Assembly: GCA_018266105.1 (NCBI GenBank) | Contig: JAFEBA010000059.1 | Coordinates: 1 to 44,286, forward strand | Direction: 5' to 3' | Source: a bacterium | GTDB lineage: Bacteria; Vulcanimicrobiota; Xenobia; Xenobiales; JADMJV01 | Length of the DNA: 44,286 nucleotides | Part shown: positions 9,197-18,306 of the stretch, one piece after another | Layout: every line of letters begins with the position of its first letter | How positions within the stretch are numbered: the stretch's first letter is position 1 | The notes under the pieces: model-generated | Told to the model about the DNA's origin: nothing | Seen by the model: the letters and a program-made list of their open reading frames with translations, nothing else | Database searches by the model: none | Position numbers and translations under genes: made by a program

Positions 9197-9243
9197 AATC
9201 TCCCTTGTCAGTAAAACTGTCACCCCATTCAAAGGTGCACGGA

Positions 9244-11541
9244 CTAAACCCTTCTTCGCGCCAACAAGACAAGTCGTTCTGGACGGCTCCGCTCCAACTC
9301 CGAGCGCGAAAGAAGACTTGGGTGGTGGCGGCCACTGTGATAGAGCTCAAGCTGACTAAAACAGTGATCATCCCCCACCCAGCCCGCCTGGCCAGTGGGC
9401 AGAATAGATCGACTGCAGCCGCCCAATTCCACCAACAGTCGATAGCTGGGCACCCAACCCTTGACCGTAAAGGGATCTTGAGGGGCCACGGCCGACTGAA
9501 GTATGGTGGTCACATCACCTCCCAGTTCCTTCACTGGCGCATTGAGCAGAGGCGCCATACCGGGAATCACCGAAAGTGGATGAGAAGGCTGAAAGGTATG
9601 CAGACGCCCCCAACGCCAGCCGTTCATGTCCTGGCCCATCAGCCGAGTGGCGGCCTCCAATGCCAGGGTCCAGGCCCGACGCACCAGGTCGGGCCAGTCC
9701 CGTTCCTGTCCGGCCTCCCAGTCGTTCAGCAAGAAGCTAACGTAGCGACCGGCCTGACCGCCCAGAACGCCCAAAGTCGACACGGGCGCACCGCACCAGT
9801 TCAAGAAAAGCTTCTCACCCATATCGGGTAAGTAAACCAGCCGGGCCAACTCGAGAAAGACCAGCTGGTAGAGAGCAGCCGGTCGCGATTCTGGCCGCAG
9901 ATCTCCGTCCCAGGCCAGCAACTCCTCGGCCAACCACGAGCCCGGCCAGTTCGGGCGATAATCTCGCTGCAGCAGCCGCACGCCCTGCCGAGCCGCCAGA
10001 GAAACCGTATCCATCTGCATTCGCGCCAGATCTTCCAGGCTCAGGTTGTCTCGTTCCAATAACTCAGTAATGCGCTGAGCCCGAAAGCCGTCGCAGAAAT
10101 CAATCCCCAGGAATGGGCTGGAGTCGAGCGGAGTCGGGGCATGGTTGGCACTGACCACGTAGCCGCACTCGGGGTTGTAAATCGAAGGCAGGTGGGCCGG
10201 AGCGACCCAATCCACCCAGGAGCCCTGTTTCTCCCAACCCGCCTGCGGCAGAATCCCGTAGGATTCGTGACGAACCGGCACCTTGCCGGCCAGTTGATAC
10301 CCGATGTTTCCAGCCTCATCGGCCAGCACAAAATTAAGCACGGGGTTACACCAGCCGTGCAGGGCATCCTGCGCTTCCTGGACACTCTGGCACCGCAGAA
10401 GCTTGAACCAGGCGCTTAAGGTGGTGTCTTTGCCAGAAAAGCCGGTCCAACGCATGGAGACGGCGGTGCCCTCGGCGTCACTGAAAAGAATGGGGCCGCT
10501 GTCGGTTTCCAGAACCCTCTCCACGGCTGCCCTGGACCCACGCACGAGGATTTTTTCCTCGCGCTGCTTCAGTTCGACGAAACCCTCGGGCCGCAGCACT
10601 TTGCCATCCTCGAGTCGCTCCAGCACCAGATCCTGAGTATCCACGTAACTGTTTGTGATGCCCCAGGCGATCTGCTGATTCTGACCGATGACGATGCCCG
10701 GCACCCCCGGCATGCTGACCCCGTAGAGCTGCAATTCGGGAGTTTCCAGGTGAACTTCGAACCAGGTGGAGGGCACCTTGGCCAGCACGTGAGGGTCAGA
10801 AGCCAGCAGGGCCCGGCCGCTGGCGCTGCGTTTGGGAGCCACCGCCCAGGCATTGCTTCCGCCCCCCCAGGACACCCACTGGTCGAGAACCTCCCGCGCG
10901 GCCTGATAGTCTGCCCACAACTCCTTCATGGCGCTGCCTGCGGCCGGGCCCGAAACCGAGGGCAGGTCCTGGGGCTGCTCCAGGTGGTGCCGGCGGGCCA
11001 CCTCACTACCCAACTTGCGGGTCAACTCCCAACGCACCCACTCCGACTCCCAGTTACTGCCCATATCGAAAGCCATCACCTGGGTCCACATCAGCGAGTG
11101 CAGTCCGGTCCAGGGCTCGATCGAGCAGCCCAACAGATGGCATTCCAGCGGACGCAAACGCCGCAGACCCAGATTGACGCCACGGGCGTAAGTCATGAGC
11201 ACGTTCTGAACCTCGCGATCCAGCTCCGGCCAGAGCCGAATGGCTCGCTGCCAAAGGCCCAATTTGCGCAGAAAGCGGTCGGCAGGCAAAGCTTCTTTGC
11301 CAAAAATCTCGGCCAATCTCCCCTGCCCCACGCGGCGCTGTAGTTCCATTTGGAAGGCGCGCTCGCGTGCATGCAGATATCCCTGCACAAAGTAAGCATC
11401 ATTCAGGTTGGCCGCAAAAACGTGGGGGACCCCCGACCCATCGGTTAAAACTTCCACGTTTTCCTGAAGGCCTTCGAGAAACCAGCGACCTCTGCGGCGG
11501 GGGCCGAGCAGGCTCCAAAAGCGACCAAACAGCCAGAGCAT
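9244..11541 (-). CDS. Penicillin acylase (S45) family N-terminal-nucleophile hydrolase
   Basis: The 765-aa length fits a precursor of this family, which self-cleaves into alpha and beta chains. VLTDGSGVPHVFAANLNDAYFVQGYLHARERAFQME (about 30-65, split here only by reading) is the alpha-chain start. The cleavage and nucleophile site is WGGGSNAWAV, with the Ser at about residue 229. LLASDPHV, MPGVPGIVIGQNQQIAWGIT and the late VVSANHAP Asn motif are also typical. The family hydrolyses amides such as beta-lactam side chains, acyl-homoserine lactones or cyclic imides. A lone hydrophobic N-terminus (MLWLFGRFWSLL) suggests export or membrane anchoring. It ends 47 bases before the MerR start at 9196, on the same strand and upstream. 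Substrate is not predictable. Confidence 0.88.
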   Translation of the reverse strand: MLWLFGRFWSLLGPRRRGRWFLEGLQENVEVLTDGSGVPHVFAANLNDAYFVQGYLHARERAFQMELQRRVGQGRLAEIFGKEALPADRFLRKLGLWQRAIRLWPELDREVQNVLMTYARGVNLGLRRLRPLECHLLGCSIEPWTGLHSLMWTQVMAFDMGSNWESEWVRWELTRKLGSEVARRHHLEQPQDLPSVSGPAAGSAMKELWADYQAAREVLDQWVSWGGGSNAWAVAPKRSASGRALLASDPHVLAKVPSTWFEVHLETPELQLYGVSMPGVPGIVIGQNQQIAWGITNSYVDTQDLVLERLEDGKVLRPEGFVELKQREEKILVRGSRAAVERVLETDSGPILFSDAEGTAVSMRWTGFSGKDTTLSAWFKLLRCQSVQEAQDALHGWCNPVLNFVLADEAGNIGYQLAGKVPVRHESYGILPQAGWEKQGSWVDWVAPAHLPSIYNPECGYVVSANHAPTPLDSSPFLGIDFCDGFRAQRITELLERDNLSLEDLARMQMDTVSLAARQGVRLLQRDYRPNWPGSWLAEELLAWDGDLRPESRPAALYQLVFLELARLVYLPDMGEKLFLNWCGAPVSTLGVLGGQAGRYVSFLLNDWEAGQERDWPDLVRRAWTLALEAATRLMGQDMNGWRWGRLHTFQPSHPLSVIPGMAPLLNAPVKELGGDVTTILQSAVAPQDPFTVKGWVPSYRLLVELGGCSRSILPTGQAGWVGDDHCFSQLELYHSGRHHPSLLSRSELERSRPERLVLLARRRV

Positions 11542-11621
11542 AGGGCTGGCACTTAGTGCTTCAAGCCAGGGGGTCCTTTTGTGGCAGTAAGATTGTCCTA
11601 TCTCGGCGAAGCGGGGGGGCT

Positions 11622-13145
11622 ATGTCAGACGAACAACCGCTCGGATTCGGTCCGGATGAACTGGAAGGCAACAGCCGCCTGATCAGTGAGGACCTGGCCC
11701 CCACCACCCCCGAGAAGCGCACCTGGACCACCTACAACTACGCCGCCCTCTGGATCGGCATGGCCCACTGCATTCCCACCTACATGATGGCCTCCGGACT
11801 GCTGGCGGAAGGGATGAACTGGTGGCAGGCATTGTTCACCATCCTGATCGGCAATCTGATCGTGCTGGTGCCCATGCTGCTTAATTCTCACGGTGGGACG
11901 CGCTACGGAATTCCCTTCCCGGTCCTGTGCCGAGCCTCTTTTGGGGTTTGGGGAGCCAATATCCCCGCCATTCTGCGCGCTCTGGTGGCTTGCGGCTGGT
12001 TCGGAATTCAGACCTGGATCGGGGGCGTGGCTCTGGATCGGCTGTTGCTCTCCTCGGTGCCCGCCTGGGCTGGCCTGGGACACCATACCATGCTGTGCTT
12101 CTTCCTCTTCTGGTTCCTCAACATCGTGATCATTTGGAAAGGCATGGACGCGGTACGCTGGTTTGAAGGCTGGGCCGCACCGGCCGTGCTGGTCGTCACG
12201 CTGGTCTTGCTGTTCTACATGATCAACCGGGCCGATGGCTTGGGAGCCATTCTAAGCCAGCCCGGTAAAATGGAAGACTGGGGCACCTTTCTGAGCAAGT
12301 TGCCTATTTTCCTGACCGCCCAGATCGGCTTTTGGGCAACTCTATCTCTGAATATGCCCGACTTCACCCGCTACGCTAAAAACCAGAAAGCTCAAATGCT
12401 TGGGCAAACGTTGGGGTTGCCCACCACCATGACCCTGTTCGCCGGCATGGGCGTGATCATCACTTCGGCCAGCGAGAAGGTCTACGGCCAACCCATTTGG
12501 GACCCAACCGAACTGGTGGCCAAACCGGACTTTGGCCACCCGCTGGTGGTGCTGCTTTCGCTGGTGACCATCGGAGTGGCCACTCTCTCTGTGAACGTGG
12601 CCGCCAACGTGGTTTCGCCGGCTTTTGACTTTGCCAATCTGTGGCCGTCCAAAATCGACTTCAAGATCGGCGGCACCATTACCGGCATCATCGGCATCTT
12701 GATCCGGCCATGGAACCTGATGTCGGGTTCGGGCACCTACATTTTTACCTGGCTGGTCGGCTACTCCGGTCTGTTGGGGCCGTTGGCCGGCATCATGGTG
12801 TGCGACTACTGGGTGTTGCGCAAGACCAACCTGGCTGTAGCCGAACTCTATCGAGAAAAAGGCCGCTATTATTATGCTGGCGGTTTCAACCCCTGGGCTT
12901 TTGTGGCCCTGATCGCGGGTGTGGTGCCGAATATCCCGGGCTTTATGGTGCAGTTGGAGGCCAGCGCCAGGGGCGTTCCCGTGCCCGAGGTTCTGGCCCA
13001 ATACACCGGGGCGCTGGCCAGCTTCTACAAATTCTCAACCGACATCTATTCATTCGCCTGGATGGTTGGCTTTGGGATCAGCTTCTGCATCTACTTCGCT
13101 CTGATGAAGGGTCCGGGCGCGCGCTATTTGCAAGCAGAAGCATAG
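11622..13145 (+). CDS. NCS1-family nucleobase/allantoin/thiamine cation symporter
   Basis: The product is about 507 aa with twelve hydrophobic segments. The NCS1 hallmark is near the N-terminus: APTTPEKRTWTTYNYAALWIGMAHCIPTY (read in parts), followed by GTRYGIPFPVLCRASFG and ALVACGWFGIQTWIGG. These match transporters of purines, uracil, cytosine, hydantoin or allantoin. PDFTRYAK and the VNVAANVVSPAFDFANLWP stretch are also conserved. The ATG at 11622 begins the normal soluble N-tail (SDEQPLGF), and a G-rich run lies just before it. No catabolic gene is adjacent to tell the substrate. Its 3' end overlaps the convergent Lnt gene by 96 bases. Confidence 0.88.
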   Translation: MSDEQPLGFGPDELEGNSRLISEDLAPTTPEKRTWTTYNYAALWIGMAHCIPTYMMASGLLAEGMNWWQALFTILIGNLIVLVPMLLNSHGGTRYGIPFPVLCRASFGVWGANIPAILRALVACGWFGIQTWIGGVALDRLLLSSVPAWAGLGHHTMLCFFLFWFLNIVIIWKGMDAVRWFEGWAAPAVLVVTLVLLFYMINRADGLGAILSQPGKMEDWGTFLSKLPIFLTAQIGFWATLSLNMPDFTRYAKNQKAQMLGQTLGLPTTMTLFAGMGVIITSASEKVYGQPIWDPTELVAKPDFGHPLVVLLSLVTIGVATLSVNVAANVVSPAFDFANLWPSKIDFKIGGTITGIIGILIRPWNLMSGSGTYIFTWLVGYSGLLGPLAGIMVCDYWVLRKTNLAVAELYREKGRYYYAGGFNPWAFVALIAGVVPNIPGFMVQLEASARGVPVPEVLAQYTGALASFYKFSTDIYSFAWMVGFGISFCIYFALMKGPGARYLQAEA

Positions 13146-14522
13146 AAAAATCAAGAGCTGCAGGGGCAGGTCGCCCCAGCGAGCATAAAGAGTAAGGCCA
13201 CGCTCAGTTGGAATGGGAACATCCAACATCAAACAGGCCTGGCTGAAGGGCCTTGTCGCCTCATGCATCTGGCCGCTGGCGTCGATCCAGCCAGAAACAC
13301 CGGAATTGTCTGCCCGAACCAGCGGACGGCGCAGCTCGATGGCACGAATGCTCAGGAGATTGAGGCTTTGATAACAGGCCAGGTCGCTGCCAAAACTGGA
13401 CTCAGAACCGAGATGCACCAGCCAGGTGGCCTTGCCACCCGTATTTCGGTGAAACTCGGCCACGAAAGCCGGCCAGAGGCCCTCGAAACAGACCATCGGC
13501 AAGGCCGGGCCGGCCACACTGGGCAACAACTCGTCGCGGTCGCCCACCTGAAAACTATGCTTGGGGTCGCCGGGCGTCCACTCTCCCATCATAATCAGCT
13601 TGCGCTTCCGGTATACGGCCTTGCTGCGCCCATCGCGGTCCAGCAAGCGGGCCAACACATAGCCGGCCTGAGCGCCCGGTTCGTAGTCGGTAAAGATCAA
13701 CTCCACACCCAGCAGTGGAAATCCGCCCAGCCTGGTGTATTCAACCAGAGGCAGGCTGGCCTCGGGCCAGACCACCACCTCCGGTAGCGCAGCCGCGTCG
13801 GAGAGAAAAGCACCGGTCAGCTCCAACATAATTTCCCGGGCCTTCAGGCCCACTTCCACGGACTGAGTCAAGGCTGCGGGCTGATTGGCCTGAATGACTG
13901 CAATCCGATGCTTGGGGTAACTTGTCACTCGTTCCGTCCAGCTTTCCATCTGAAACAGGCCAACGGCATGCACCAGGAACAACAAGGGAAGAGCTCGACG
14001 CCAATGATGATAAAGCTCATAGCTGAGGTAAAACCAGAGCCAGGAGACGCCCGGAGCCCCAATCCACTCGCTCCATTGCAGGAAGGGGCGATCTCCCAAT
14101 ACGTGTACGGCCCCATACACGGGCATCATCTGCCAGAGTAAAAGCTCACAGGCCGACCAGAGGGAGGCCAGATAAAGGCCGTCGCGACGTGCGGGAAATG
14201 CAAACAGAAAAAAAACCAGATAGCGAGTGCTGGTCACGATTCCGAGAATGGTACCCATCAGCCAGGCCTGAAAGAGATGGCCGTGCAGATGGTGGTAGGC
14301 CGTCGAAACAGCGTATGGGAAACCCAATTGGGACACGCAAAAAACCCAGATCAGTCCCATCAGCAAACGTTCCCACCAGTTGGGCTGACGCTGCAGCAGA
14401 TAAAAGATTGGCCACAAAGCCAGCCAGCCCAGCGGCCACAGCCCGGGATGTCCTACCGTGAAGCAAATCATCGCCGCAGAGGCCAGCAAGGCGAAAAAGT
14501 TCACAACCCATTGGCGGTCCAT
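13050..14522 (-). CDS. lnt: Apolipoprotein N-acyltransferase (Lnt)
   Basis: The product is about 490 aa. Six or so membrane helices fill the first ~190 residues, and the C-terminal half is a nitrilase-like hydrolase domain. The catalytic triad is visible: Glu in VVWPEASLP, Lys in VYRKRKLIMMGEW (GE-W follows as in Lnt) and Cys in MVCFEG. RAIELRRPLVRADNSGVSG matches the conserved RAxExxRP..R..N.G block, and a last helix (LPLQLLIFLCFCLQI) follows. Lnt adds the third acyl chain to lipoproteins in diderm bacteria. The frame extends to a TTG at 14549, but the ATG at 14522 is more likely. The last ~32 codons overlap the end of the NCS1 gene on the other strand, an unusually long convergent overlap. 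Confidence 0.85.
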   Translation of the reverse strand: MDRQWVVNFFALLASAAMICFTVGHPGLWPLGWLALWPIFYLLQRQPNWWERLLMGLIWVFCVSQLGFPYAVSTAYHHLHGHLFQAWLMGTILGIVTSTRYLVFFLFAFPARRDGLYLASLWSACELLLWQMMPVYGAVHVLGDRPFLQWSEWIGAPGVSWLWFYLSYELYHHWRRALPLLFLVHAVGLFQMESWTERVTSYPKHRIAVIQANQPAALTQSVEVGLKAREIMLELTGAFLSDAAALPEVVVWPEASLPLVEYTRLGGFPLLGVELIFTDYEPGAQAGYVLARLLDRDGRSKAVYRKRKLIMMGEWTPGDPKHSFQVGDRDELLPSVAGPALPMVCFEGLWPAFVAEFHRNTGGKATWLVHLGSESSFGSDLACYQSLNLLSIRAIELRRPLVRADNSGVSGWIDASGQMHEATRPFSQACLMLDVPIPTERGLTLYARWGDLPLQLLIFLCFCLQIARARTLHQSEVDAEADPKANHPGE

Positions 14523-14553
14523 CCTGGCCAGTTCGTCGTGCTTTGGCAAAAGC

Positions 14554-14595
14554 TTGGAAACAAAGAATTTTTCACTATAAACAAATTGGAAACAA
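14554..14595 (+). promoter_or_regulatory. Direct repeat and likely promoter upstream of PilZ gene 1
   Basis: TTGGAAACAA occurs at 14554-14563 and 14586-14595, 32 bases apart, close to three helical turns, in an AT-rich island. The first copy can serve as a -35 box (TTGGAA) with TATAAA 16 bases later at 14576-14581. The second copy would overlap the predicted transcript start. Two same-face copies suggest a regulator site, but this is inference. Confidence 0.4.
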
Positions 14596-14615
14596 CTTTA
14601 TTTTACTATCAAAAC

Positions 14616-14918
14616 ATGATCACCGAACTACTAGAAATGTCCAACCGCCGCATCTGGCCGCGCGTCAGTGGCCAGGCCCCGGTTACGGGAGGCTATACGC
14701 TCAACCTCAGTCTGCGGGGAGCCCGCATCGTCACGCGCCAACCGATGAAGTCCAGTGTACGCCTGCGCATGGATCTTGGAGAAATCATCGAAATCGATGC
14801 CGAGCCCATGTGGCAGCAAGAATTGGGGCCCAACAACCGGGTGGTCGGCCTACGCTTCAAACCAGACTCCCATCAAGAAGCCGTGCTGGCCGCCTGGATG
14901 CAGCGGCAGGCCAGTTAA
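14616..14918 (+). CDS. Small PilZ-domain protein, paralogue 1
   Basis: The 100-aa product is a single PilZ domain. The c-di-GMP-binding motif is intact: R-I-W-P-R (RxxxR) near residues 12-16, then NLSLRGARI ([D/N]xSxxG) near residue 30. PilZ domains switch partner proteins on binding c-di-GMP. The C-terminal half is nearly the same as the protein at 18307-18639 (shared TLNLSLRGARIV, DAE, NRV.G.RF, and LAAW.Q.QA end). ATG 14616 is chosen; ATG 14637 is an alternative, and neither has a clear ribosome site. A small GGCGC/GCGCC hairpin (14924-14937) separates it from the downstream phosphatase gene, with which it may be co-transcribed. Confidence 0.75.
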   Translation: MITELLEMSNRRIWPRVSGQAPVTGGYTLNLSLRGARIVTRQPMKSSVRLRMDLGEIIEIDAEPMWQQELGPNNRVVGLRFKPDSHQEAVLAAWMQRQAS

Positions 14919-14941
14919 AACCTGGCGCTGAAGCGCCCCGG

Positions 14942-15796
14942 ATGTACGGAATACTGACCGCCCCCCTGGTCGGGGTCGCCATGAAAGAAATGGTGCGCCG
15001 GGCCATCAACGAGATTCGCCGGCAGCGTTTTATGTTCGAAGCCCAGGCCAAGCTCGGCTACGGAGGCGAGTGCAATGACCTGGTCACCAGCGCAGATCGT
15101 GAAGCCCAGCGCATCTATCTAAAGATGCTGCGCGAGTGTTTTCCTGACTTCGGCGTCATCGCCGAAGAGGACGAATTGCGAGTGGAGTGCGGCCCGGGCC
15201 GACAACTTTACTTCACGCTTGATCCTCTGGACGGGACCAAGGCCTTCGGGCGTCGTCAGTCCACGGGCGTGGGCACCATGATCTCGTTGGTCGAAAATGG
15301 CCAGGTGCTGGCCGCCTATGTCGGCGACGTGATGACTCAGGAGATCTACGGTTATCGACCGGAATCGGACCGAGTCCATCGCATCAGCGAATACGAGACC
15401 GGCGAAACCATCTTCGTGCGTGAGCGCCCGCTCTCAGAGGGTGTGCTGCTGAGCCGCGACGCTCCCTGGAAGTTTAGCTGGCCGGTCGACCGCTTTGCCC
15501 GCGAGAATTTCAAGGATATCGATATCGAGGGGGGCAGCATCGGCATCTCTTTCGCCCGCTTGTGGAAGCAAGAAGTGGCTGCTCTGCTGATGGGTCCCGC
15601 CTGGGACACACCCTGGGACTCTTCTCCCGTGATCGGCATCTGTCGGAAGCTTGACTTTGTCTTTTTGGCTGTTCATGAGGGCCGCTTCAGCCAGGTCGAA
15701 CTAAAGCCGCCACTCAATATCGAGCGCCGTGAAGGCGATCTGCTGGTCATTCATCGACAGCACCTACCCGCTCTTCAGGCCTGGACGCAGTCGTGA
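14942..15796 (+). CDS. Inositol monophosphatase-family sugar/nucleotide phosphatase
   Basis: The product is about 284 aa. IMPase motifs are clear: DLVTSADREAQ (metal-proximal), IAEEDE (Glu-Glu), then LDPLDGTKAFGRR, the DPxDGT metal-binding motif. The late motif reads AWDTPWDSSPVIGI, a variant of WDxxxG. The family removes phosphate from inositol monophosphates, fructose-1,6-bisphosphate or 3'-phosphoadenosine nucleotides using magnesium; the substrate here is not evident. A second possible start is ATG 14981. The stop TGA overlaps the GTG start of the P450 gene by 4 bases (GTGA), so the two are translationally coupled. Confidence 0.82.
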   Translation: MYGILTAPLVGVAMKEMVRRAINEIRRQRFMFEAQAKLGYGGECNDLVTSADREAQRIYLKMLRECFPDFGVIAEEDELRVECGPGRQLYFTLDPLDGTKAFGRRQSTGVGTMISLVENGQVLAAYVGDVMTQEIYGYRPESDRVHRISEYETGETIFVRERPLSEGVLLSRDAPWKFSWPVDRFARENFKDIDIEGGSIGISFARLWKQEVAALLMGPAWDTPWDSSPVIGICRKLDFVFLAVHEGRFSQVELKPPLNIERREGDLLVIHRQHLPALQAWTQS

Positions 15797-17121
15797 AAAG
15801 CATCCCGGGGCCGCGCGGTCTGGAGGTTCTGAAAACGATCTTCCGCTTCCAGCGCGACCCACTGACAACTCTGTCCGACCTGACCAACCGGTATGGAGAC
15901 ATCGTTCGCTATCGATACGGTCCCTTCTCGGTGGTTCTGCTCAACCACCCCGAAGCGGTGCAGCGCATGTTACAGGACAACCATCCTAATTACGGCAAGA
16001 AAAACAGTCCGTTTTATAAGATGATGCGCCATTTTCTGGGGGATGGCCTGGTCACCAGCGACGGCGATTTTTGGCGACGCCAGCGGCGTCTGGCTCAACC
16101 GGCCTTCGGACGCAAGCGCCTGGAGGGTCTGGCCCCGCTCATGGTCCAGTGCACTCAGGACATGCTGGACCAATGGCGCAGGCTGCCCCCCGGCCATGTG
16201 CTGGATGCGGCCCAGGAAATGATGAAATTAACTTTACGCATCGTCGGCCTGGCCCTGTTCTCTCTGGACGTCAGCGCCGAGACTCGAGCCGTGGCCCACT
16301 GCCTGGAGGTGCTGCAAGGGCAGATGACCCGGCGCTTTCAGTCGCTGATGCCCCTTCCTCCGGTCCTGCCGACGCCACGCGACCGCCTGTTTCGCGAAAG
16401 CCGGCGCAAGCTGGAGGAAATCGCCATGCGTATCGTGCGCGAACGCCGAGCTCAGAGCAACCGACCCGACGACCTGCTGACGGCCCTGCTGGAAGCGAGG
16501 GATCCAGAGACAGGCGAAGGCATGAGCGACCACCAGCTCTGCGATGAGTTGATCACCTTCCTGCTGGCCGGCCACGAGACCACGGCCAACGCGCTGGCCT
16601 GGACCTTTTACCTGCTCAGCCTGAACCCCGACCAGCGGCGTCGACTGGAGGCCGAGGTAGGGCTCAACCAGACTCCGCGGGCCGAGGATCTGTCGCGGCT
16701 GCCTTTGAGTGAGCGGGTGGTGCTGGAGTCGATGCGACTCTATCCTCCAGTCTGGGTTTACGGGCGTATGAGTTACGCCGCCGATGAGTTTATGGGCTAC
16801 CCGATACAAAAAAACCAGATCGTGACGGTGGCACCCTATGTGCTCCACCGCAATCCGACCATCTGGCCCAATCCGGAGGGCTTTGATCCGGACCGATTCC
16901 TGCTGGACCGGCCCAAAGGCTCTTATGTTCCCTTCGCCCACGGTCCTCGCCAGTGCATCGGCAATCACTTTGCCATGATGGAAGCGAGACTTTTGTTGGT
17001 AACCGTGGCCAGCCAGGTGAGGTTAAACTTGCAGGCGGGAACCCGTGTGGGCACCGAGGCCCTGGTCACGCTTCGACCGCGAGGCGGGCTGCCCATGACG
17101 TTGGAGTGGCTGCTGAACTGA
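15793..17121 (+). CDS. Cytochrome P450 monooxygenase
   Basis: The 442-aa product is a soluble bacterial P450. IPGPRG at the N-terminus is followed by helix C WRRQRRLAQPAF and the I-helix oxygen-activation motif LLAGHETTANAL. The K-helix ExxR is ESMRL, and the heme loop is FAHGPRQCIGNHFA with the Cys ligand near residue 388. The overall pattern is closest to CYP4/CYP102-like fatty-acid or terpene hydroxylases; the substrate is inferred only to that level. No ferredoxin or reductase gene is nearby. It overlaps the phosphatase gene by 4 bases, which suggests a shared function or simple co-expression. Confidence 0.92.
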   Translation: MKSIPGPRGLEVLKTIFRFQRDPLTTLSDLTNRYGDIVRYRYGPFSVVLLNHPEAVQRMLQDNHPNYGKKNSPFYKMMRHFLGDGLVTSDGDFWRRQRRLAQPAFGRKRLEGLAPLMVQCTQDMLDQWRRLPPGHVLDAAQEMMKLTLRIVGLALFSLDVSAETRAVAHCLEVLQGQMTRRFQSLMPLPPVLPTPRDRLFRESRRKLEEIAMRIVRERRAQSNRPDDLLTALLEARDPETGEGMSDHQLCDELITFLLAGHETTANALAWTFYLLSLNPDQRRRLEAEVGLNQTPRAEDLSRLPLSERVVLESMRLYPPVWVYGRMSYAADEFMGYPIQKNQIVTVAPYVLHRNPTIWPNPEGFDPDRFLLDRPKGSYVPFAHGPRQCIGNHFAMMEARLLLVTVASQVRLNLQAGTRVGTEALVTLRPRGGLPMTLEWLLN

Positions 17122-17382
17122 GCGCCAGCCGCGGATCGAACTAGCTTTTGCTCGCGGGACGATCTGTGCTCTGAGGTTGGGAGAGACGATCAAAGGCGAT
17201 CTGGATAATAGATTGGGTGCAAGAGAAAGGCTTCATATGCGTTTAAGTCTCCTTCGGTCCCGTGAAACTCCGGCTAACTTTCAGGTCAGTCTCGGTGAGC
17301 TTCCTTAGGCCAGAGTATAGGCACTTTTTATTGCCCAAAATTTTCCTTAAAGAAACATTCTTGTAAACCACGGAGGTAGAAA

Positions 17383-18255
17383 ATGGACATCAAGCGTTTG
17401 GGAGTCTGGGCTTTCACTGATCAATACGAGGCGGCGCGTTCGGGCGAGTTTGCTCGCCAGGTGGAAGAGTGGGGCTACGGAGCCCTTTGGTATCCGGAAG
17501 CGGTGGGCCGAGACTCGCTGGTACAGGCCGGCTGGCTGTTGCACAATACGCAAAAACTGGTGGTGGCCAGTGGCATCGCCAACATCTTTGCCCGCGACGC
17601 TCAATCCAGCCAGGCTGGAGCCAACGCCCTCAATGAAGCCTACGGTGGTCGCTTTCTGCTGGGCCTGAGAGTTTCCCACGCCCCACTGGTCGAGGCCATG
17701 CGGGGTCACAAGTACGAGAAACCCCTGGCCAACATGCGCCACTACCTGGAAGCGATGAAGAAGGCAGCCTATCAAGCCCCTGCGCCCGCGGAGCGTTCTC
17801 GGGTGGTATTGGCCGCTCTTGCTCCCGGAATGCTCAAACTTTCCGCTGAACTCGCCGACGGAGCTCATCCCTATAATGTCAACCCGGAGCACACCCGCCA
17901 GGCTCGGCAATTACTAGGCCCGGACAAATGGTTGTGCGTGGAGCAAAAAGTGGTTTGGGAAAGCGACCCTCACAAAGCTAGAGCGGCCGGTCGGGCCGCC
18001 CTGGACATGTACGTCAAACTGCCCAACTACGTCAACAACTGGAAGAACCTGGGCTTTTCCGAGGAGGAGATCAGTCAGCAGTCCGACCGCTTTGTTGACG
18101 CCGTTGTGGCCTGGGGTGAAGAGGACGCCATCCAAGATCGCATCCAGCAGCACTGGGAGGCCGGTGCCAATCACGTCTGTATCCAGGCCTTGCAACTGGA
18201 CGGCAAGAGCATCGACTGCAAGACTCTGGAGCGATTGTCTAAACTCAATGCATAA
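17383..18255 (+). CDS. Luciferase-like (LLM class) F420-dependent-type oxidoreductase
   Basis: The product is 290 aa. It follows the luciferase-like TIM-barrel pattern: LGVWAF at strand 1, ARQVEEWGYGALWYPEA, LVVASGIANIFARDAQ, then GGRFLLGLRVSHAPLVE. These are typical of the subgroup annotated as probable F420-dependent oxidoreductases (MSMEG_4141 type). The family transfers hydride between a flavin-like cofactor and small substrates. Use of F420 against FMN cannot be told from this window. A strong GGAGG lies 6 bases before the ATG. The 261-base gap upstream (17122-17382) contains no gene; I see only an AT-rich segment near 17320-17370 that could hold a promoter. Confidence 0.85.
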   Translation: MDIKRLGVWAFTDQYEAARSGEFARQVEEWGYGALWYPEAVGRDSLVQAGWLLHNTQKLVVASGIANIFARDAQSSQAGANALNEAYGGRFLLGLRVSHAPLVEAMRGHKYEKPLANMRHYLEAMKKAAYQAPAPAERSRVVLAALAPGMLKLSAELADGAHPYNVNPEHTRQARQLLGPDKWLCVEQKVVWESDPHKARAAGRAALDMYVKLPNYVNNWKNLGFSEEEISQQSDRFVDAVVAWGEEDAIQDRIQQHWEAGANHVCIQALQLDGKSIDCKTLERLSKLNA

Positions 18256-18294
18256 TTGTTAGATTCTAAAAATAATTTAGAAACACTAACAATT
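18254..18294. repeat. Imperfect inverted repeat between oxidoreductase and PilZ gene 2
   Basis: AATTGTTAG (18254-18262) pairs with CTAACAATT (18286-18294), and TTCTAAA (18264-18270) pairs with TTTAGAA (18276-18282) around an AATAA loop. The stem is AT-rich and has no following T tract, so it fits an operator for the PilZ gene starting at 18307 better than a terminator. It begins inside the stop codon of the upstream gene. Confidence 0.5.
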
Positions 18295-18306
18295 TAGACT
18301 CAGGCT

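Noticed and set aside
17122..17382. Possible riboswitch or leader RNA before the oxidoreductase
   Set aside because: No known aptamer core or paired terminator could be recognised; only an AT-rich tract is seen.
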